Of a stretch of 64,000 bases of DNA, positions 18,881 through 29,272 are shown piece after piece. Below the pieces are notes generated by a model that was not told the origin of the DNA, searched no databases, and was given only the letters and a program-made list of their open reading frames with translations. Each line of letters starts with the position of its first letter. The stretch's first letter is position 1. This DNA is from Lactiplantibacillus daoliensis (GTDB taxonomy: Bacteria; Bacillota; Bacilli; Lactobacillales; Lactobacillaceae): NCBI RefSeq assembly GCF_005405005.1, contig NZ_BJDH01000001.1, positions 62,001-126,000 of the forward strand, read 5' to 3'. The position numbers were made by a program, and so were the translations under genes.

Positions 18881-19441
18881 GTGAATAATTCGTATGAACA
18901 AACTAATAAAACACATCGTAATATTTATATTGCCCTGCTAGTCGCTCAGGGAGTCATTATCGGCATTTTGGAACGGATGATTCCCTTTCCGTTTGCCTTC
19001 GCGCCAGGCGCCAAACTGGGCTTGGCTAATCTCATTACGATCGTGGCAATTTTTACGCTCTCATTTCGCGATGTGATCACCCTCACCTGGTTACGGCTCA
19101 TTCTAACAGCCTTGCTGGGTGGCACACTCTCCACATTCTTGTATAGTTTTGGCGGCGCCTTTTTGAGCTTGTTTTCGATGCTATTGGTCAAGCAGCTGGG
19201 GCCAAAACGGGTCAGCTTAATCGGAATTTCTGCGACCGGTGGCGTCATGCATAACGTGGGCCAATTACTCGTTGCTAGTCTGATTGCGCAGACCTGGACC
19301 GTCATGCTCTATTTGCCAGTCTTGTCGATTATTGGCCTAGCCGCCGGTGGTGCCCTCGGGATCGCCGCTAACTACTTATTCACGCACGTCACGATTTTAA
19401 AATATTTACGTTTTAATCATGAAAAATCGAGAAAGGAGTAA
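18881..19441 (+). CDS. eetB: EetB-like membrane protein (Gx transporter family)
   Basis: 186 residues with five or six hydrophobic helices and a small Gly-rich plan like ECF S components. The stretch FAPGAKLGLANLITI near residue 40 is typical of the family often annotated as heptaprenyl diphosphate synthase component I. In Listeria EetB acts with EetA in extracellular electron transfer; a flavin or quinone-related transport role is only proposed. It starts at GTG 18881 after GGAG. Its end overlaps the upstream open frame of dmkB, so the genes are coupled. Confidence 0.87.
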   Translation: MNNSYEQTNKTHRNIYIALLVAQGVIIGILERMIPFPFAFAPGAKLGLANLITIVAIFTLSFRDVITLTWLRLILTALLGGTLSTFLYSFGGAFLSLFSMLLVKQLGPKRVSLIGISATGGVMHNVGQLLVASLIAQTWTVMLYLPVLSIIGLAAGGALGIAANYLFTHVTILKYLRFNHEKSRKE

Positions 19442-19448
19442 CGCGTCC

Positions 19449-20438
19449 ATGCAAGCAACGCAATTAAATCCACTTTGGCGCGATTATCCCGCCTTACAAC
19501 CGGAACTTAAACAAGTCATGCAATTGATGAACGATAATATCAATATTGCGGATACGGCCATTACCGATGCTATCTTGGAAATGATTCACAGCGGTGGTAA
19601 GCTATTACGTCCTGCCTACTGCTTACTATTTTCACAATTTAAAGACACCGACCGTCAGCGCATGATTGCCTTGGCTGCCTCGCTTGAGACACTGCATACG
19701 GCCACTTTGATTCATGATGATATTATTGACGATGCCACGATTCGACGCCATACCACGAGCATTCAAGCCCAATTTGGTAAGGATGTAGCCGTTTATGCGG
19801 GTGACTACCTGTTTGTGGTCGTCTTCAAAATTCTTTCCCACTATTCCAGCAGTTTTAAAAGCATTCAGCTCAACTCGGCGAAAATGGAAAAGATCCTTGT
19901 TGGTGAAGTCCAACAAACCGACCGCCATTATCGGATTGATATCACCATGGCACAATACTTGGAACAAATCCAAGGAAAAACGGCGGAATTATTTGCGTTA
20001 AGTTGTTTCTTAGGTGCCTTCGAATCCGGAGCCAGTCAACTGTTCGCTGCTCGCGCGCAAAAGGCTGGGATGGCGATTGGGATGGCCTTTCAAATCTTAG
20101 ACGATATTCTTGATTATCAAGAAACTAGCCAAGAAATTGGCAAGCCGATCTTAGAAGATGTGGCCGAAGGTGTTTATACCTCACCATTGATCTTTGCCCT
20201 GCAAACTGACGCACGACGCGAGTTACTACCATTGTTAAGACAACAAGGTAACGTTAGCCAAGCAGACTTAGAACGCGTCCAGGCACTCGTCATTAACGCT
20301 GGTGGTGTATCCCAAGCACAAGCCTTGGCATCAAAGTACACCGACAACGCACTTAAGTTGCTGCATAAGTTACCAGCTGTTCCAGCACGCGAAGCGCTCA
20401 TTCAACTCACGAAGCAATTATTAACTCGTCATAATTAA
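19449..20438 (+). CDS. dmkB: Polyprenyl diphosphate synthase (DmkB-like)
   Basis: trans-Prenyltransferase making the long isoprenoid tail of demethylmenaquinone. From ATG 19449 (AGGAG at 19434) it is 329 residues; an in-frame ATG at 19419 lies within eetB and lacks a site. The two aspartate-rich motifs are present, LIHDDIIDDA (about 86) and QILDDILDY (about 213), with the GGKLLRP substrate motif near 49. In Listeria-type EET loci dmkB supplies the dedicated quinone with dmkA; no dmkA (prenyl-DHNA transferase) is visible here, so it must lie elsewhere or be replaced. Confidence 0.9.
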   Translation: MQATQLNPLWRDYPALQPELKQVMQLMNDNINIADTAITDAILEMIHSGGKLLRPAYCLLFSQFKDTDRQRMIALAASLETLHTATLIHDDIIDDATIRRHTTSIQAQFGKDVAVYAGDYLFVVVFKILSHYSSSFKSIQLNSAKMEKILVGEVQQTDRHYRIDITMAQYLEQIQGKTAELFALSCFLGAFESGASQLFAARAQKAGMAIGMAFQILDDILDYQETSQEIGKPILEDVAEGVYTSPLIFALQTDARRELLPLLRQQGNVSQADLERVQALVINAGGVSQAQALASKYTDNALKLLHKLPAVPAREALIQLTKQLLTRHN

Positions 20439-20445
20439 TGAATTC

Positions 20446-20487
20446 AAGTCCCGCTCACGATAAATCACGTGAACGAGACTTTTTTAT
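20446..20487 (+). terminator. Terminator of the eetA-eetB-dmkB operon
   Basis: AAGTCCCGCTCACG pairs with CGTGAACGAGACTT around an 8-nt loop and is followed by TTTTTT. Confidence 0.88.
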
Positions 20488-20557
20488 TTTTCAACAAAAC
20501 TAATCCCAACACGAATTCAACGGCAAACACAGTGTTACGTCCGCTATCTGAAAGCAC

Positions 20558-20606
20558 AAAAAAGGCCTCACTCAGTAAGTTAGTTAACTTACAAAGCGAG
20601 GCCTTC
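20558..20606 (-). terminator. Terminator of the ribosomal superoperon
   Basis: On minus, AAGGCCTCGCT pairs with AGTGAGGCCTT, with an inner stem GTAAGTTA/TAACTTAC, followed by TTTTTT. It lies 155 bp after the rplQ stop; I see no gene in between. Confidence 0.88.
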
Positions 20607-20760
20607 GTTGGCTTGCGCCAAAAAAAATCACTTAAGATTGCGATATGCCATCTATGTTTAACATAAATAACTTCCGAACTAGACTAAAGTTACTTGTTGC
20701 AGTAACCAACATCATAGCGTCCGTCAACCATCAATCCCAGTGATCCGTAAAACAATTTAA

Positions 20761-21144
20761 TTAGTCAACGAGTTCCAAGACAACCATCTGTGCGGCATCG
20801 CCACGACGAGGCATAGTCTTGTAAATTCGCGTATAACCACCATTGCGGTCAGCGTACTTAGGACCTAAGTCACTAAATAGTTTTTGCAATGCAGTTTGTA
20901 CAGTTACGTTGTCTTCTTCTTCTTTAACATCAGCAACAATGTCGCGAACAAAAGTAGCAGCTTGACGACGAGCGTGTAAATCGCCCTTCTTAGCTAATGA
21001 AATCATCTTATCAGTCGTTGAACGAACTTCCTTAGCGCGAGCTTCGGTAGTTTCGATACGACCGTTTACGATCAATGCACTTGTTAAATCACGAAGTAAG
21101 GCACGACGTTGTGAACTTGTACGTTGTAATTTACGGTAACTCAT
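20761..21144 (-). CDS. rplQ: 50S ribosomal protein L17
   Basis: 127 residues. It starts [20 protein letters not shown], the usual L17 N-terminus that binds 23S rRNA near the exit tunnel, and ends in the conserved [14 protein letters not shown]. It is the last gene of the alpha operon, 21 bp after rpoA. Confidence 0.98.
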   Translation of the reverse strand: MSYRKLQRTSSQRRALLRDLTSALIVNGRIETTEARAKEVRSTTDKMISLAKKGDLHARRQAATFVRDIVADVKEEEDNVTVQTALQKLFSDLGPKYADRNGGYTRIYKTMPRRGDAAQMVVLELVD

Positions 21145-21165
21145 GAACGAATATCCTCCCTTGTA

Positions 21166-22110
21166 TTAGTCTTCTTTGCGTAATGATAACCCAAGGTCAG
21201 CTAATTTTGCTTTAACTTCCTCAAGTGACTTGCGTCCAAGGTTGCGAACCTTCATCATATCAGCTTCAGTCTTGTTAGTTAATTCTTGAACCGTGTTGAT
21301 ACCAGCACGCTTCAAACAATTATATGAACGAACGGAGAGATCTAACTCTTCAATCGTCATTTCTAACATCTTTTCCTTATGCGTTTCTTCCTTCTCTACC
21401 ATCACATCAGTGTTCTTAGCTTCATCAGTGAGGTTTACGAAGATTGAAAGGTGATCAGTCAGGATTTTGGCTGACAGACTAATGGCTTCACTTGGAGTGA
21501 TTGAACCATTTGTCCAAACGTCTAAGGTTAACTTATCGAAATCATCACGTTGACCAACCCGCGTGTTTTCAACTTGGTAGTTGACACGTTCAATTGGAGA
21601 ATATAATGAATCAACAGGTAAAACGCCAATTGGCATATCATCTTCACGATGTTTGTTATCCTCAGCGGAAACATAACCACGACCAGTATTAGCGGTCATA
21701 CGCATATGGAAGTGTGCACCGTCTGCTACCGTACAAATTGCTAAGTCAGGATTCAAGACTTCAACGTCCGCATCACCAATGATATCACCGGCGGTAACGT
21801 TCGCAGGACCCTTAACATCGATTTCCAATGTCTTGGTTTCATCTGATTCTAACTTAAGCGCGATCTTCTTCACATTCAAGATGATGGCAGTAACATCTTC
21901 TGTTACCCCTTCAACCGTTGAAAATTCATGAAGCACACCATCAATTTGAATACTGGTAACAGCAGCGCCAGGTAAAGAAGAAAGAAGAATCCGACGAAGT
22001 GAATTCCCTAAAGTTGTACCATAACCACGTTCAAGTGGTTCTACAACAAACTTACCATAGTTGTCGTTTTCATCAATTTTATGAATGTTAGGTTTTTCAA
22101 ATTCAATCAT
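21166..22110 (-). CDS. rpoA: RNA polymerase alpha subunit
   Basis: 314 residues. The N-terminal domain (1 to about 230) dimerises and binds beta and beta'; it includes [20 protein letters not shown] near 29. A flexible linker leads to the C-terminal domain (about 245-310), which binds UP-element DNA and activators, with [19 protein letters not shown] and [13 protein letters not shown]. Its place between rpsK and rplQ is conserved. Confidence 0.99.
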   Translation of the reverse strand: MIEFEKPNIHKIDENDNYGKFVVEPLERGYGTTLGNSLRRILLSSLPGAAVTSIQIDGVLHEFSTVEGVTEDVTAIILNVKKIALKLESDETKTLEIDVKGPANVTAGDIIGDADVEVLNPDLAICTVADGAHFHMRMTANTGRGYVSAEDNKHREDDMPIGVLPVDSLYSPIERVNYQVENTRVGQRDDFDKLTLDVWTNGSITPSEAISLSAKILTDHLSIFVNLTDEAKNTDVMVEKEETHKEKMLEMTIEELDLSVRSYNCLKRAGINTVQELTNKTEADMMKVRNLGRKSLEEVKAKLADLGLSLRKED

Positions 22111-22196
22111 TCTTATCTTTTACCCCTTTCAAAACGCGTTGTGTTTAGTAGTTGTGCGTACAAAATGAAGTTAGCCCTCAAAATGAACGTCACAGA

Positions 22197-22586
22197 TTAA
22201 ACACGACGGCGCTTTGGAGGACGAGAACCATTATGAGGAACTGGTGTAACATCGCGAATTGCACTAACTTCCAAACCAGTAGCTTGTAAAGCACGGATTG
22301 CAGCTTCACGACCTGAACCAGGGCCCTTAACAGCGACTTCAACGGTCTTCATGCCATGTTCCATTGATGCCTTAGCAGCAGCTTCTGCAGCCATTTGAGC
22401 AGCAAAAGGAGTTGACTTACGACTACCCTTGAAACCTAATGAGCCAGCTGAAGACCAAGCAATTGCGTTCCCTTGCATGTCAGTAATCATAACAAGTGTG
22501 TTGTTGAATGTTGAATGGATGTGAGCCACACCGGATTCAATATTCTTTTTTACCCGACGACGACGGGTTGTCTTTCTAGTTGCCAT
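22197..22586 (-). CDS. rpsK: 30S ribosomal protein S11
   Basis: 129 residues with the S11 hallmarks [18 protein letters not shown] (about 19-36), [14 protein letters not shown] and the basic C-terminus [12 protein letters not shown]. It binds 16S rRNA on the platform near the Shine-Dalgarno helix. It lies 24 bp after rpsM; an 86-bp gap to rpoA follows. Confidence 0.99.
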   Translation of the reverse strand: MATRKTTRRRRVKKNIESGVAHIHSTFNNTLVMITDMQGNAIAWSSAGSLGFKGSRKSTPFAAQMAAEAAAKASMEHGMKTVEVAVKGPGSGREAAIRALQATGLEVSAIRDVTPVPHNGSRPPKRRRV

Positions 22587-22610
22587 AAAATTCGAAAACC
22601 TCCCTTATAA

Positions 22611-22976
22611 TTATTTTTTACGTCCAGCGATGCTAACTTTTTTACCCTTACGAGTACGAGCATTGTTCTTCGTATGTTGACCACGAACTGGTAAACCACG
22701 ACGATGACGCATCCCACGGTATGAACCAATTTCTTGAAGTAACTTGATGTTCAAGCTAACTTCACGACGTAAGTCACCTTCAGTTTTGTAACCATCAACG
22801 ACGGCACGGATCTTATCTTCCTGTTCAGGAGTTAAGTCGCGTACACGGACGTCTTCAGAAACACCGGCTTCTGCCAAAATCTTTTGGGCAGAAGTATTCC
22901 CGATACCGAAAATGTAAGTTAATCCGATGACAATTCGCTTGTCACGGGGTAAGTCAATTCCTTCAATACGAGCCAT
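22611..22976 (-). CDS. rpsM: 30S ribosomal protein S13
   Basis: 121 residues, with the opening [15 protein letters not shown], the helix-two-turn-helix region, and a C-terminal [18 protein letters not shown] that reaches the P-site. S13 sits in the 30S head and forms intersubunit bridges. It is preceded by GGAGG. Confidence 0.99.
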   Translation of the reverse strand: MARIEGIDLPRDKRIVIGLTYIFGIGNTSAQKILAEAGVSEDVRVRDLTPEQEDKIRAVVDGYKTEGDLRREVSLNIKLLQEIGSYRGMRHRRGLPVRGQHTKNNARTRKGKKVSIAGRKK

Positions 22977-23003
22977 TAATTTTTCACCTCCGACTTAGTT
23001 AAA

Positions 23004-23123
23004 TTATTTACCTTGGCGTTGCTTATGCTTTGGATTAGCAGAGCAGATAATCATCACACGGCCTTTACGACGAATAACTTTGCAGTGTTCGCACATAGGC
23101 TTGACAGATGGTCTTACTTTCAT
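23004..23123 (-). CDS. rpmJ: 50S ribosomal protein L36
   Basis: A 39-residue protein, [20 protein letters not shown] and onward, ending HKQRQGK. The zinc-binding ligands of the C+ form are present (Cys11, Cys14, Cys27, His32). ATG 23123 follows AGGAGG. It lies between infA and rpsM, as in most Firmicutes. Confidence 0.97.
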   Translation of the reverse strand: MKVRPSVKPMCEHCKVIRRKGRVMIICSANPKHKQRQGK

Positions 23124-23158
23124 GAATATTTACCTCCTATAAGGTACAAAGTGTCGGC

Positions 23159-23377
23159 CTACTTGAAACGATAGGTAATCCGACCCTTAGTTAAATCATA
23201 AGGTGACATTTCGACTGTGACCTTGTCACCAGGTAAGATCCGAATGTAATGCATACGGATTTTACCTGAAACGTGTGCCAAGATTTCAGCGCCGTTTTCA
23301 AGTTCTACTTTAAACATTGCATTAGGCAATGTTTCCTTGATAGTGCCTTGAATTTCAATGACGTCTTCTTTTGCCAA
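23159..23377 (-). CDS. infA: Translation initiation factor IF-1
   Basis: 72 residues forming one S1/OB fold, with [20 protein letters not shown] and [21 protein letters not shown]-1 occupies the A site during initiation. It starts at TTG 23377 after GGGGAGGG. It is the first gene after a new promoter, so the infA-rpmJ-rpsM-rpsK-rpoA-rplQ segment can be expressed independently of the upstream spc genes. Confidence 0.98.
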   Translation of the reverse strand: MAKEDVIEIQGTIKETLPNAMFKVELENGAEILAHVSGKIRMHYIRILPGDKVTVEMSPYDLTKGRITYRFK

Positions 23378-23499
23378 GTATGAGTCCCTCCCCTATTATC
23401 TGGTTTCGTGTTGCCACGTTGATGGTCCACTTTTGAACCAGTCGTTATTAAAATTAAGTTTAAAAAACATTAAAATGAATCAACGGCTAAACCTGAATA

Positions 23500-23528
23500 A
23501 GTTTATCACAACGGGGTTGCAAAAGCAA
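23500..23528 (-). promoter_or_regulatory. Promoter upstream of infA
   Basis: On minus: TTGCTT (23528-23523), 17-bp spacer, TAAACT (23505-23500). It lies in the 180-bp gap after adk and gives a leader of about 115 nt. Confidence 0.65.
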
Positions 23529-23557
23529 CTACCGCGCGAGTTGGTGGGCATACTGGC

Positions 23558-24217
23558 CTAAAGATTATCAAGAATTGACTTAATATCTTTATAAACGTCA
23601 TCGATGTCGCGATCACCATCGACATTGTAGAGCAATTTTTCTTGACCATAAAAATCAATTAAAGGTGTGTTTAACTTAACGTTAACATCCAAACGATTCT
23701 TAACAGTCGCAGGCTTATCATCATCTCGTTGATAGAAATCATGACCGCCACAAACATCACAAGTTCCTTCAACCTTAGGCATCTTGTACAACTTATGATA
23801 AGTTGTACCACATGTCCGGCAGATGAACCGACCCGAAAGTCGTTCAACTAATACTGAAGGTTCAACATGAATGTTGATGACGCCGTCCAATGGCTTGTTC
23901 AAATCTTTACCGATCTGTTCAAGGGCATGGGCTTGATCAATATTACGTGGATAACCATCAAGCAGAAAGCCATTAGCAGTATCAGCTTCAGCTAAACGAT
24001 CCTTAACGATGCCGTTAGTGACTTCGTCTGGGACCAAGTTGCCTTGGTCAATATACTTTTTAGCTTCCAAGCCCATCTTGGTTTCATTCTTAATTGCTGC
24101 CCGGAAGATATCACCCGTTGAGATATGAGGAATATCAAAATCTTCAAGGATCTTCTGTGCTTGAGTACCCTTACCGGCACCTGGTAAACCCATTAAAATC
24201 AGGTTCATTGTTGACAT
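23558..24217 (-). CDS. adk: Adenylate kinase
   Basis: Interconverts ATP + AMP and 2 ADP. The 219 residues have the P-loop [11 protein letters not shown] (about 9), the AMP-binding segment, GYPRNIDQA, and a long lid carrying a four-cysteine zinc site (CRTCG and CDVCG, about 130-155). It follows secY in the spc operon by 56 bp, the usual Gram-positive order. Confidence 0.98.
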   Translation of the reverse strand: MSTMNLILMGLPGAGKGTQAQKILEDFDIPHISTGDIFRAAIKNETKMGLEAKKYIDQGNLVPDEVTNGIVKDRLAEADTANGFLLDGYPRNIDQAHALEQIGKDLNKPLDGVINIHVEPSVLVERLSGRFICRTCGTTYHKLYKMPKVEGTCDVCGGHDFYQRDDDKPATVKNRLDVNVKLNTPLIDFYGQEKLLYNVDGDRDIDDVYKDIKSILDNL

Positions 24218-24273
24218 CGTAATTTCCTCCTATAATGCACAAATGTGCTGAGTCTCCCCAACACACTCGCTGA

Positions 24274-25569
24274 TTAACGAATAAAGCCGACGTAGTCTCG
24301 CTTCATCATCAATCCTTTAATTTGACGAATTGTTTCAAGCGCAACCCCAACAACGATTAGTAAACTCGTCCCACCTAAACCAATTGATTCATCTAAGCCA
24401 AAGATATCTGAGGCTAATAATGGAATCAAGGAAATTAATCCAAGGTAAAGGGCACCGACCGTACTAAGTCGCATTAACAATTTTGAAACCCAGTCTTGGG
24501 TGTCTTTACCAGGCCAGACGCCTGGAATATAGCTGCCTTGCTTTTGTAAGTTCTTCGATAGTTTTTCAGGATTGACCTGAACAAACGCATAGAAGAAAGT
24601 GAAAAGCACAATCAGAACAGTGTATAAGATTGCTCCGGTCGTTGACTGCATGTTAAAGATGTTACTCATGACTGTGTACCAAGTTTCATCGCCGTGACTG
24701 GCTTGGAAACCTAGCAAAATTGTTTGTGGTGTTGCAATGAAAGAACTCGCGAAGATAACAGGAATAACCCCAGCAACATTCACCTTTAATGGTAGATAAC
24801 TACTATCAGGTGCACCAGCTGCACGGCGAGTGTATTGAATTGGAATCCGATCATTCGCTTGTTCAACCCACGTTACAAACATAACGATGATCAAAACAAG
24901 TAATAATAATCCGATGACAAACAAAATACTCTGCCACCAATCGCTCTTTGAAACATTGACGAATTGTTCTTGATAGATTTGGTATAACGAGGTTGGGGTA
25001 CGAGCAATGATCCCGGCAAAGATAATGATGGAAACACCATTACCCATCCCACGATCAGTGATCATATCACCCATCCAGGTTGTCAACATTGCACCACCGG
25101 TTAAAATAACCCCAATGGTTAGATATGTCGTTACGCTTGGGTTATTAACTAATTTAAGCGAACTTAAAGAGTTAAACCCAGCCGTAATCCCAATCGATTG
25201 AACAAAGGCCAAGATAATGGTCAACCAACGGGTCGCTTGGTTAAGTTTCCGTCGACCGACTTCACCTTGTTTGCCCCATTCAACAAACTTCGGAACAATG
25301 TCCATTTGTAACAATTGAACAATGATTTGTGCAGTAATGTAAGGGGATACCCCCATAGCAAGGATGGAATAATTAGTTAAACCGCCACCACTGAATGTAT
25401 TCAACATACTTATCAGCCCAGAAGATGCAACGGATTGCAGCGCTTGTGCATTAACTCCTGGGACTGTGATATAAGAGCCAAGACGAAATACAATCAAAAC
25501 GCCCAACGTGAACAGAATTTTATTCCGAATATCCTTAACTTTCAGAGCGTCCTTCATGGTAGTCAGCAA
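24274..25569 (-). CDS. secY: Preprotein translocase channel subunit SecY
   Basis: Pore-forming subunit of the SecYEG channel. The 431 residues have ten hydrophobic helices, the plug region, and conserved PGVNAQAL, GMGNGVSIIIFAGI and the basic cytoplasmic loop IQYTRRAAG. It starts at TTG 25569 after GAGGTG; an in-frame ATG four codons on is an alternative. It begins one base after the rplO stop. Confidence 0.98.
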   Translation of the reverse strand: MLTTMKDALKVKDIRNKILFTLGVLIVFRLGSYITVPGVNAQALQSVASSGLISMLNTFSGGGLTNYSILAMGVSPYITAQIIVQLLQMDIVPKFVEWGKQGEVGRRKLNQATRWLTIILAFVQSIGITAGFNSLSSLKLVNNPSVTTYLTIGVILTGGAMLTTWMGDMITDRGMGNGVSIIIFAGIIARTPTSLYQIYQEQFVNVSKSDWWQSILFVIGLLLLVLIIVMFVTWVEQANDRIPIQYTRRAAGAPDSSYLPLKVNVAGVIPVIFASSFIATPQTILLGFQASHGDETWYTVMSNIFNMQSTTGAILYTVLIVLFTFFYAFVQVNPEKLSKNLQKQGSYIPGVWPGKDTQDWVSKLLMRLSTVGALYLGLISLIPLLASDIFGLDESIGLGGTSLLIVVGVALETIRQIKGLMMKRDYVGFIR

Positions 25570-25570
25570 G

Positions 25571-26002
25571 TTAGATCACCTCAGTTTTACCGCCAGCTGC
25601 TTCGATTGCCTTAACGGCAGTTTCGGAGAACTTATTAGCCTTAACTGTTAACTTTTTGTCGAGTTTACCGTTACCAAGGATCTTAACGGCAGCACTCTTT
25701 TTAACCAAGCCAGCTTCTTTCAATGATTCTGGTGTTACTTCGGCACCATCATCAAAGCGATTTAAGCCATCAAGGTTAACAACCGCAAATTCTTTACGGT
25801 TGATGTTAGTAAATCCACGTTTTGGAATCCGACGATACAATGGCATTTGGCCACCTTCGAAACCAACACGAACCTTACCACGCGCCTTTTGACCTTTTTG
25901 ACCACGACCAGAAGTTTTACCTTGGCCACTTGAGTCGCCACGACCAATGCGACGGCGTGAAAAACGTGAACCTTCACTTGGAGTTAATTCATGTAACTTC
26001 AT
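25571..26002 (-). CDS. rplO: 50S ribosomal protein L15
   Basis: 143 residues, opening [20 protein letters not shown] with the Gly-rich basic extension ([16 protein letters not shown]) that threads into 23S rRNA, then a globular C-terminal domain. Tightly packed between rpmD and secY. Confidence 0.99.
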   Translation of the reverse strand: MKLHELTPSEGSRFSRRRIGRGDSSGQGKTSGRGQKGQKARGKVRVGFEGGQMPLYRRIPKRGFTNINRKEFAVVNLDGLNRFDDGAEVTPESLKEAGLVKKSAAVKILGNGKLDKKLTVKANKFSETAVKAIEAAGGKTEVI

Positions 26003-26033
26003 TTAGTAGGCACCTCCTCTTTAAAAATTTTAA

Positions 26034-26216
26034 TTACTTAATTACTTCAACATCGATCAAATGAGCAATGAGGAAGATTTGACCGCGAGTAGCTGCGTCA
26101 TCAGGTTTTACAACTGAGCTGTTAACTCGGCCTAAACCTAATTCCTTAACGATTTTACGTTGCTTAGGAAGACGATGAGCCGCACTGCGCACTAAAGTGA
26201 TCTTTAATTGAGCCAT
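26034..26216 (-). CDS. rpmD: 50S ribosomal protein L30
   Basis: 60 residues, the normal length: [20 protein letters not shown] with the [10 protein letters not shown] turn. A small ferredoxin-like fold on the 50S subunit. It lies between rpsE and rplO. Confidence 0.98.
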   Translation of the reverse strand: MAQLKITLVRSAAHRLPKQRKIVKELGLGRVNSSVVKPDDAATRGQIFLIAHLIDVEVIK

Positions 26217-26230
26217 GTTGTTTGTCCTCC

Positions 26231-26731
26231 CTATTCAGCTAAATGTTCAACTGAAACGCCACGTAAAGCAGCAATTTGGTCTGCTTTTCGTAAGCTCTTC
26301 AACCCTTCGAACGTTGCACGAACAACGTTAACTGGGGTGTTGGAGCCAAGACGCTTACTTGTTACATCATCAATACCAGCCAATTCCATGACGGCACGAA
26401 CGGCGCCACCAGCGGCAACACCAGAACCTTCAACGGCAGGCTTAAGCAAAATGCGGCCACCGCCGAATACACCGAGAGCTTCATGAGGAATGGTTGTACC
26501 GACCATTGGTACAGTGATCAAGTTCTTTTTAGCAGCTTCGGATGCTTTCCGAATTGCTTCTGGAACTTCTTGAGCTTTACCAGTACCGAAACCAACGTGT
26601 CCTTTGTGGTCACCAACGATTACCAATGCGGCAAAACGAAGACGACGACCACCTTTGACAACTTTAGTAATCCGGTTAATGGCAACAACGTTATCGTCAA
26701 GATCTAATTTTGATGGATCAATGAAAGTCAT
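26231..26731 (-). CDS. rpsE: 30S ribosomal protein S5
   Basis: 166 residues. The N-terminal double-stranded-RNA-binding fold has [22 protein letters not shown] (shown in part), and the C-terminal domain has [13 protein letters not shown] and [14 protein letters not shown]5 affects decoding accuracy and helicase activity at mRNA entry. It lies 14 bp before rpmD and is preceded by GGAGG. Confidence 0.99.
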   Translation of the reverse strand: MTFIDPSKLDLDDNVVAINRITKVVKGGRRLRFAALVIVGDHKGHVGFGTGKAQEVPEAIRKASEAAKKNLITVPMVGTTIPHEALGVFGGGRILLKPAVEGSGVAAGGAVRAVMELAGIDDVTSKRLGSNTPVNVVRATFEGLKSLRKADQIAALRGVSVEHLAE

Positions 26732-26751
26732 GTGGTATTATTCCTCCTTTA

Positions 26752-27108
26752 TTAGAATTTAAGTCCGTTTTCACGAGCAGCTTCAGCTAAAGCTTGAACC
26801 CGGCCGTGATATAAGTAACCGCCACGATCGAAGACAACATCAGCAATCTTCTTTTCAGCAGCACGTTTTGCAACAACTTCACCAACGGAAGCGGCCTTTT
26901 CGGTCTTGGTGTTGCCTGATACTTCGCTATCTAATGTTGAGGCACTTGCGAGCGTTACACCCTCTACATCATCAATAATTTGAGCGTAGATGTTTTTGTT
27001 TGAACGATAAACATTTAAGCGTGGGCGCTCAGCAGTACCAGAAATCTTACCGCGGACACGTGCGTGACGACGTTGACGTGTCTTATTTTTATCTGGTTTT
27101 GAAATCAC
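26752..27108 (-). CDS. rplR: 50S ribosomal protein L18
   Basis: 118 residues from GTG 27108 ([15 protein letters not shown]), which follows AGAGG at eight bases; an in-frame GTG three codons earlier overlaps that site. L18 binds 5S rRNA with L5. The C-terminal [22 protein letters not shown] is the family signature region. Confidence 0.97.
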   Translation of the reverse strand: MISKPDKNKTRQRRHARVRGKISGTAERPRLNVYRSNKNIYAQIIDDVEGVTLASASTLDSEVSGNTKTEKAASVGEVVAKRAAEKKIADVVFDRGGYLYHGRVQALAEAARENGLKF

Positions 27109-27153
27109 AATAGTCACCTCTTAATATATAGTTATGGACAGCACTAAGCTGCA

Positions 27154-27690
27154 TTATTTACCAGTTTTACCTTCCTTACGACGAACATATTCATCGACGT
27201 AACGAATCCCTTTACCTTTGTAAGGTTCAGGTGAACGAATTGCCCGAACTTCAGCAGCAAAGTCACCAACAGCTTGCTTACCAATACCAGAGATATTGAT
27301 ATGAGTGTTGTCAGGAACTTCAACTGTTAAGTTTTCTGGCGTTTCAAATTCAACAGGATGTGAGTAACCAACGCTTAATACTAATTTCTTACCTTGTAAT
27401 TGGGCACGGTAACCAACACCGACCAATTGAAGATTCTTAGTAAAGCCTTTAGTAACACCTTCGACCATGTTGTTAACATTAGCACGGGTAGTACCGTGTA
27501 ATGCCTTCATCTTAAAGTCATCAGTTGGGCGAGTGAAGTTAACTTCGCTGCCTTCAACTGTCATTGTAATATCACTAGCAATGTTACGAGTTAAAGTTCC
27601 CTTAGGACCCTTGACAGTCACAACTTCGCCATCTTGTGATACTTCTACCCCAGCAGGGATATTAATTGTTTTATAACCAATACGACTCAC
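27154..27690 (-). CDS. rplF: 50S ribosomal protein L6
   Basis: 178 residues in two related domains. The C-terminal signature [14 protein letters not shown] is near residue 153. L6 sits near the GTPase-associated centre. It opens [17 protein letters not shown] and is preceded by GGGAGGTG. Confidence 0.99.
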   Translation of the reverse strand: MSRIGYKTINIPAGVEVSQDGEVVTVKGPKGTLTRNIASDITMTVEGSEVNFTRPTDDFKMKALHGTTRANVNNMVEGVTKGFTKNLQLVGVGYRAQLQGKKLVLSVGYSHPVEFETPENLTVEVPDNTHINISGIGKQAVGDFAAEVRAIRSPEPYKGKGIRYVDEYVRRKEGKTGK

Positions 27691-27719
27691 TTAATTGCAC
27701 CTCCCGTCTTAATTATTTA

Positions 27720-28115
27720 TTACCAAACGTAAGCTAAAACTTCGCCGCCAAGCTTCTTGGCGCGAGCTTCTTTATCAGTAATTACACCTTCTGAAGTTGA
27801 GATGATAGCAATCCCTAAGCCGTTTAAAACCTTAGGAACAGCATCAGCTTTAACATATGAACGTAAGCCTGGCTTTGAAATACGCTTCAAACCTGAGATA
27901 ACACGTTCGTTGTCTTTACCATACTTCAAGAAGACACGGATGATGCCCTGTTTGTCATCATCGATATATTCAACGTCGCGAACAAAACCTTCATTCTTTA
28001 AAATTTCGGCAATGTTGCGTTTGATTTTTGATGCAGGAACTTCTAATGAGTCGTGGCGTACCATGTTAGCGTTACGGATACGAGTCAAGAAATCTGCGAT
28101 TGGATCAGTCATCAT
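27720..28115 (-). CDS. rpsH: 30S ribosomal protein S8
   Basis: 131 residues, [15 protein letters not shown] opening and the C-terminal [21 protein letters not shown] motif. S8 nucleates the central domain of 16S rRNA and represses the spc operon in other bacteria. Tandem ATG codons follow AAAGGAGG; either could start. Confidence 0.99.
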
Positions 28116-28148
28116 GAAAGTTTAACCTCCTTTAACTTGGGTTTGTTT

Positions 28149-28334
28149 TTACCAGCTAGCCTTTTTCATGCCAGGAATTTGACCTTTGTGGGCCAATTCG
28201 CGGAGGCAGATACGGCACAAGTGGAATTTACGGTAAACTGAATGTGGACGACCGCAACGTTCGCAACGTGTGTAGTTTTGAACTGCAAACTTCGCACCGC
28301 GTTGTTGTCTAACAATTTGTGATTTTTTAGCCAA
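28149..28334 (-). CDS. rpsZ: 30S ribosomal protein S14, zinc-binding type
   Basis: 61 residues, the short S14 form with two zinc-ribbon pairs, CERCG (about 24-27) and CRICL (about 40-43). TTG 28334 is the start, after GGGAG. A zinc-free longer S14 paralogue often exists elsewhere in such genomes; none is in this window. Confidence 0.98.
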   Translation of the reverse strand: MAKKSQIVRQQRGAKFAVQNYTRCERCGRPHSVYRKFHLCRICLRELAHKGQIPGMKKASW

Positions 28335-28354
28335 CTTAGATAAACTCCCTTCGA

Positions 28355-28897
28355 TTATTTAGCAAATGGCATGCCAAATTGAGTTAACAACTCACGTGAT
28401 TCTTCATCACTGTCAGCTGTTGTGACGATTACAATGTCTAAACCGCGAACACGGTTAACATTATCATAGTTGATTTCTGGGAAGATCAATTGTTCACGGA
28501 CACCCAATGTGTAGTTACCGCGACCATCGAATGAACGCGTGCTAACACCATGGAAGTCACGAACACGTGGTAATGATACATTGATCAACTTGTCCAAGAA
28601 GTCATACATACGTTCGCCACGTAAGTCAACTTTAGCACCAATTGCCATGCCTTCACGAAGACGGAAACCAGCGATAGATTTCTTTGCTCGTGTAACCAAA
28701 GGTTTTTGGCCAGAGATCAAAGTCAATTCTTCAACTGCTTCGTCTAAGTTCTTAGCGTTGGTAACTGCATCACCAACACCCATGTTCAAAACAATCTTTG
28801 CCATCTTAGGCACTTGCATTACTGAAGTGTAGTTGAACTTGTCAACTAATGCTGGCACGATTTCTTTTTCATATTGAGCTTTTAAACGGTTTTCCAT
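28355..28897 (-). CDS. rplE: 50S ribosomal protein L5
   Basis: 180 residues. Signature [12 protein letters not shown] near 32 and the loop [20 protein letters not shown] near 125-145. L5 binds 5S rRNA and contacts P-site tRNA. It lies between rplX and rpsZ and is preceded by AAAGGAGG. Confidence 0.99.
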   Translation of the reverse strand: MENRLKAQYEKEIVPALVDKFNYTSVMQVPKMAKIVLNMGVGDAVTNAKNLDEAVEELTLISGQKPLVTRAKKSIAGFRLREGMAIGAKVDLRGERMYDFLDKLINVSLPRVRDFHGVSTRSFDGRGNYTLGVREQLIFPEINYDNVNRVRGLDIVIVTTADSDEESRELLTQFGMPFAK

Positions 28898-28927
28898 GAA
28901 ACTTGCTTCCTCCTTTCAGTCAGTGTT

Positions 28928-29239
28928 TTAGTTTTCTAAATCTTTGCCGCTCTTTTTAGCGTAGCGGACACGCTTCCCGTCTTCACGACGAACACCCAAA
29001 CGAGTAGGTTCGTTAGTAGATGGGTCAAGGACCATAACGTTTGAAGCATCTAAAGCTGCTTCAACATCAACGATACCGCCTTGTGGGTTAACGTTCGTAG
29101 GCTTTTGGTGTTTCTTGATCTTGTTAACACCTTCAACAACGACACGGTTCTTAGCCTTGATTACTGACTTAACAGTACCTTCTTGGCCACGATCCTTACC
29201 ACTGATGACACGAACTTTATCACCTGTTTTAATCAACAT
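28928..29239 (-). CDS. rplX: 50S ribosomal protein L24
   Basis: 103 residues from ATG 29239 ([19 protein letters not shown], a KOW motif); an in-frame GTG at 29251 coincides with the AAGGAGG ribosome site and is unlikely. L24 starts 50S assembly. It ends in a short basic tail. Confidence 0.97.
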   Translation of the reverse strand: MLIKTGDKVRVISGKDRGQEGTVKSVIKAKNRVVVEGVNKIKKHQKPTNVNPQGGIVDVEAALDASNVMVLDPSTNEPTRLGVRREDGKRVRYAKKSGKDLEN

Positions 29240-29272
29240 TAGGTTGCGCACCTCCTTATTTACGGTGTGTGA

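Noticed and set aside
20469-20666. 65-codon open frame after dmkB
   Set aside because: It spans the two convergent terminators.
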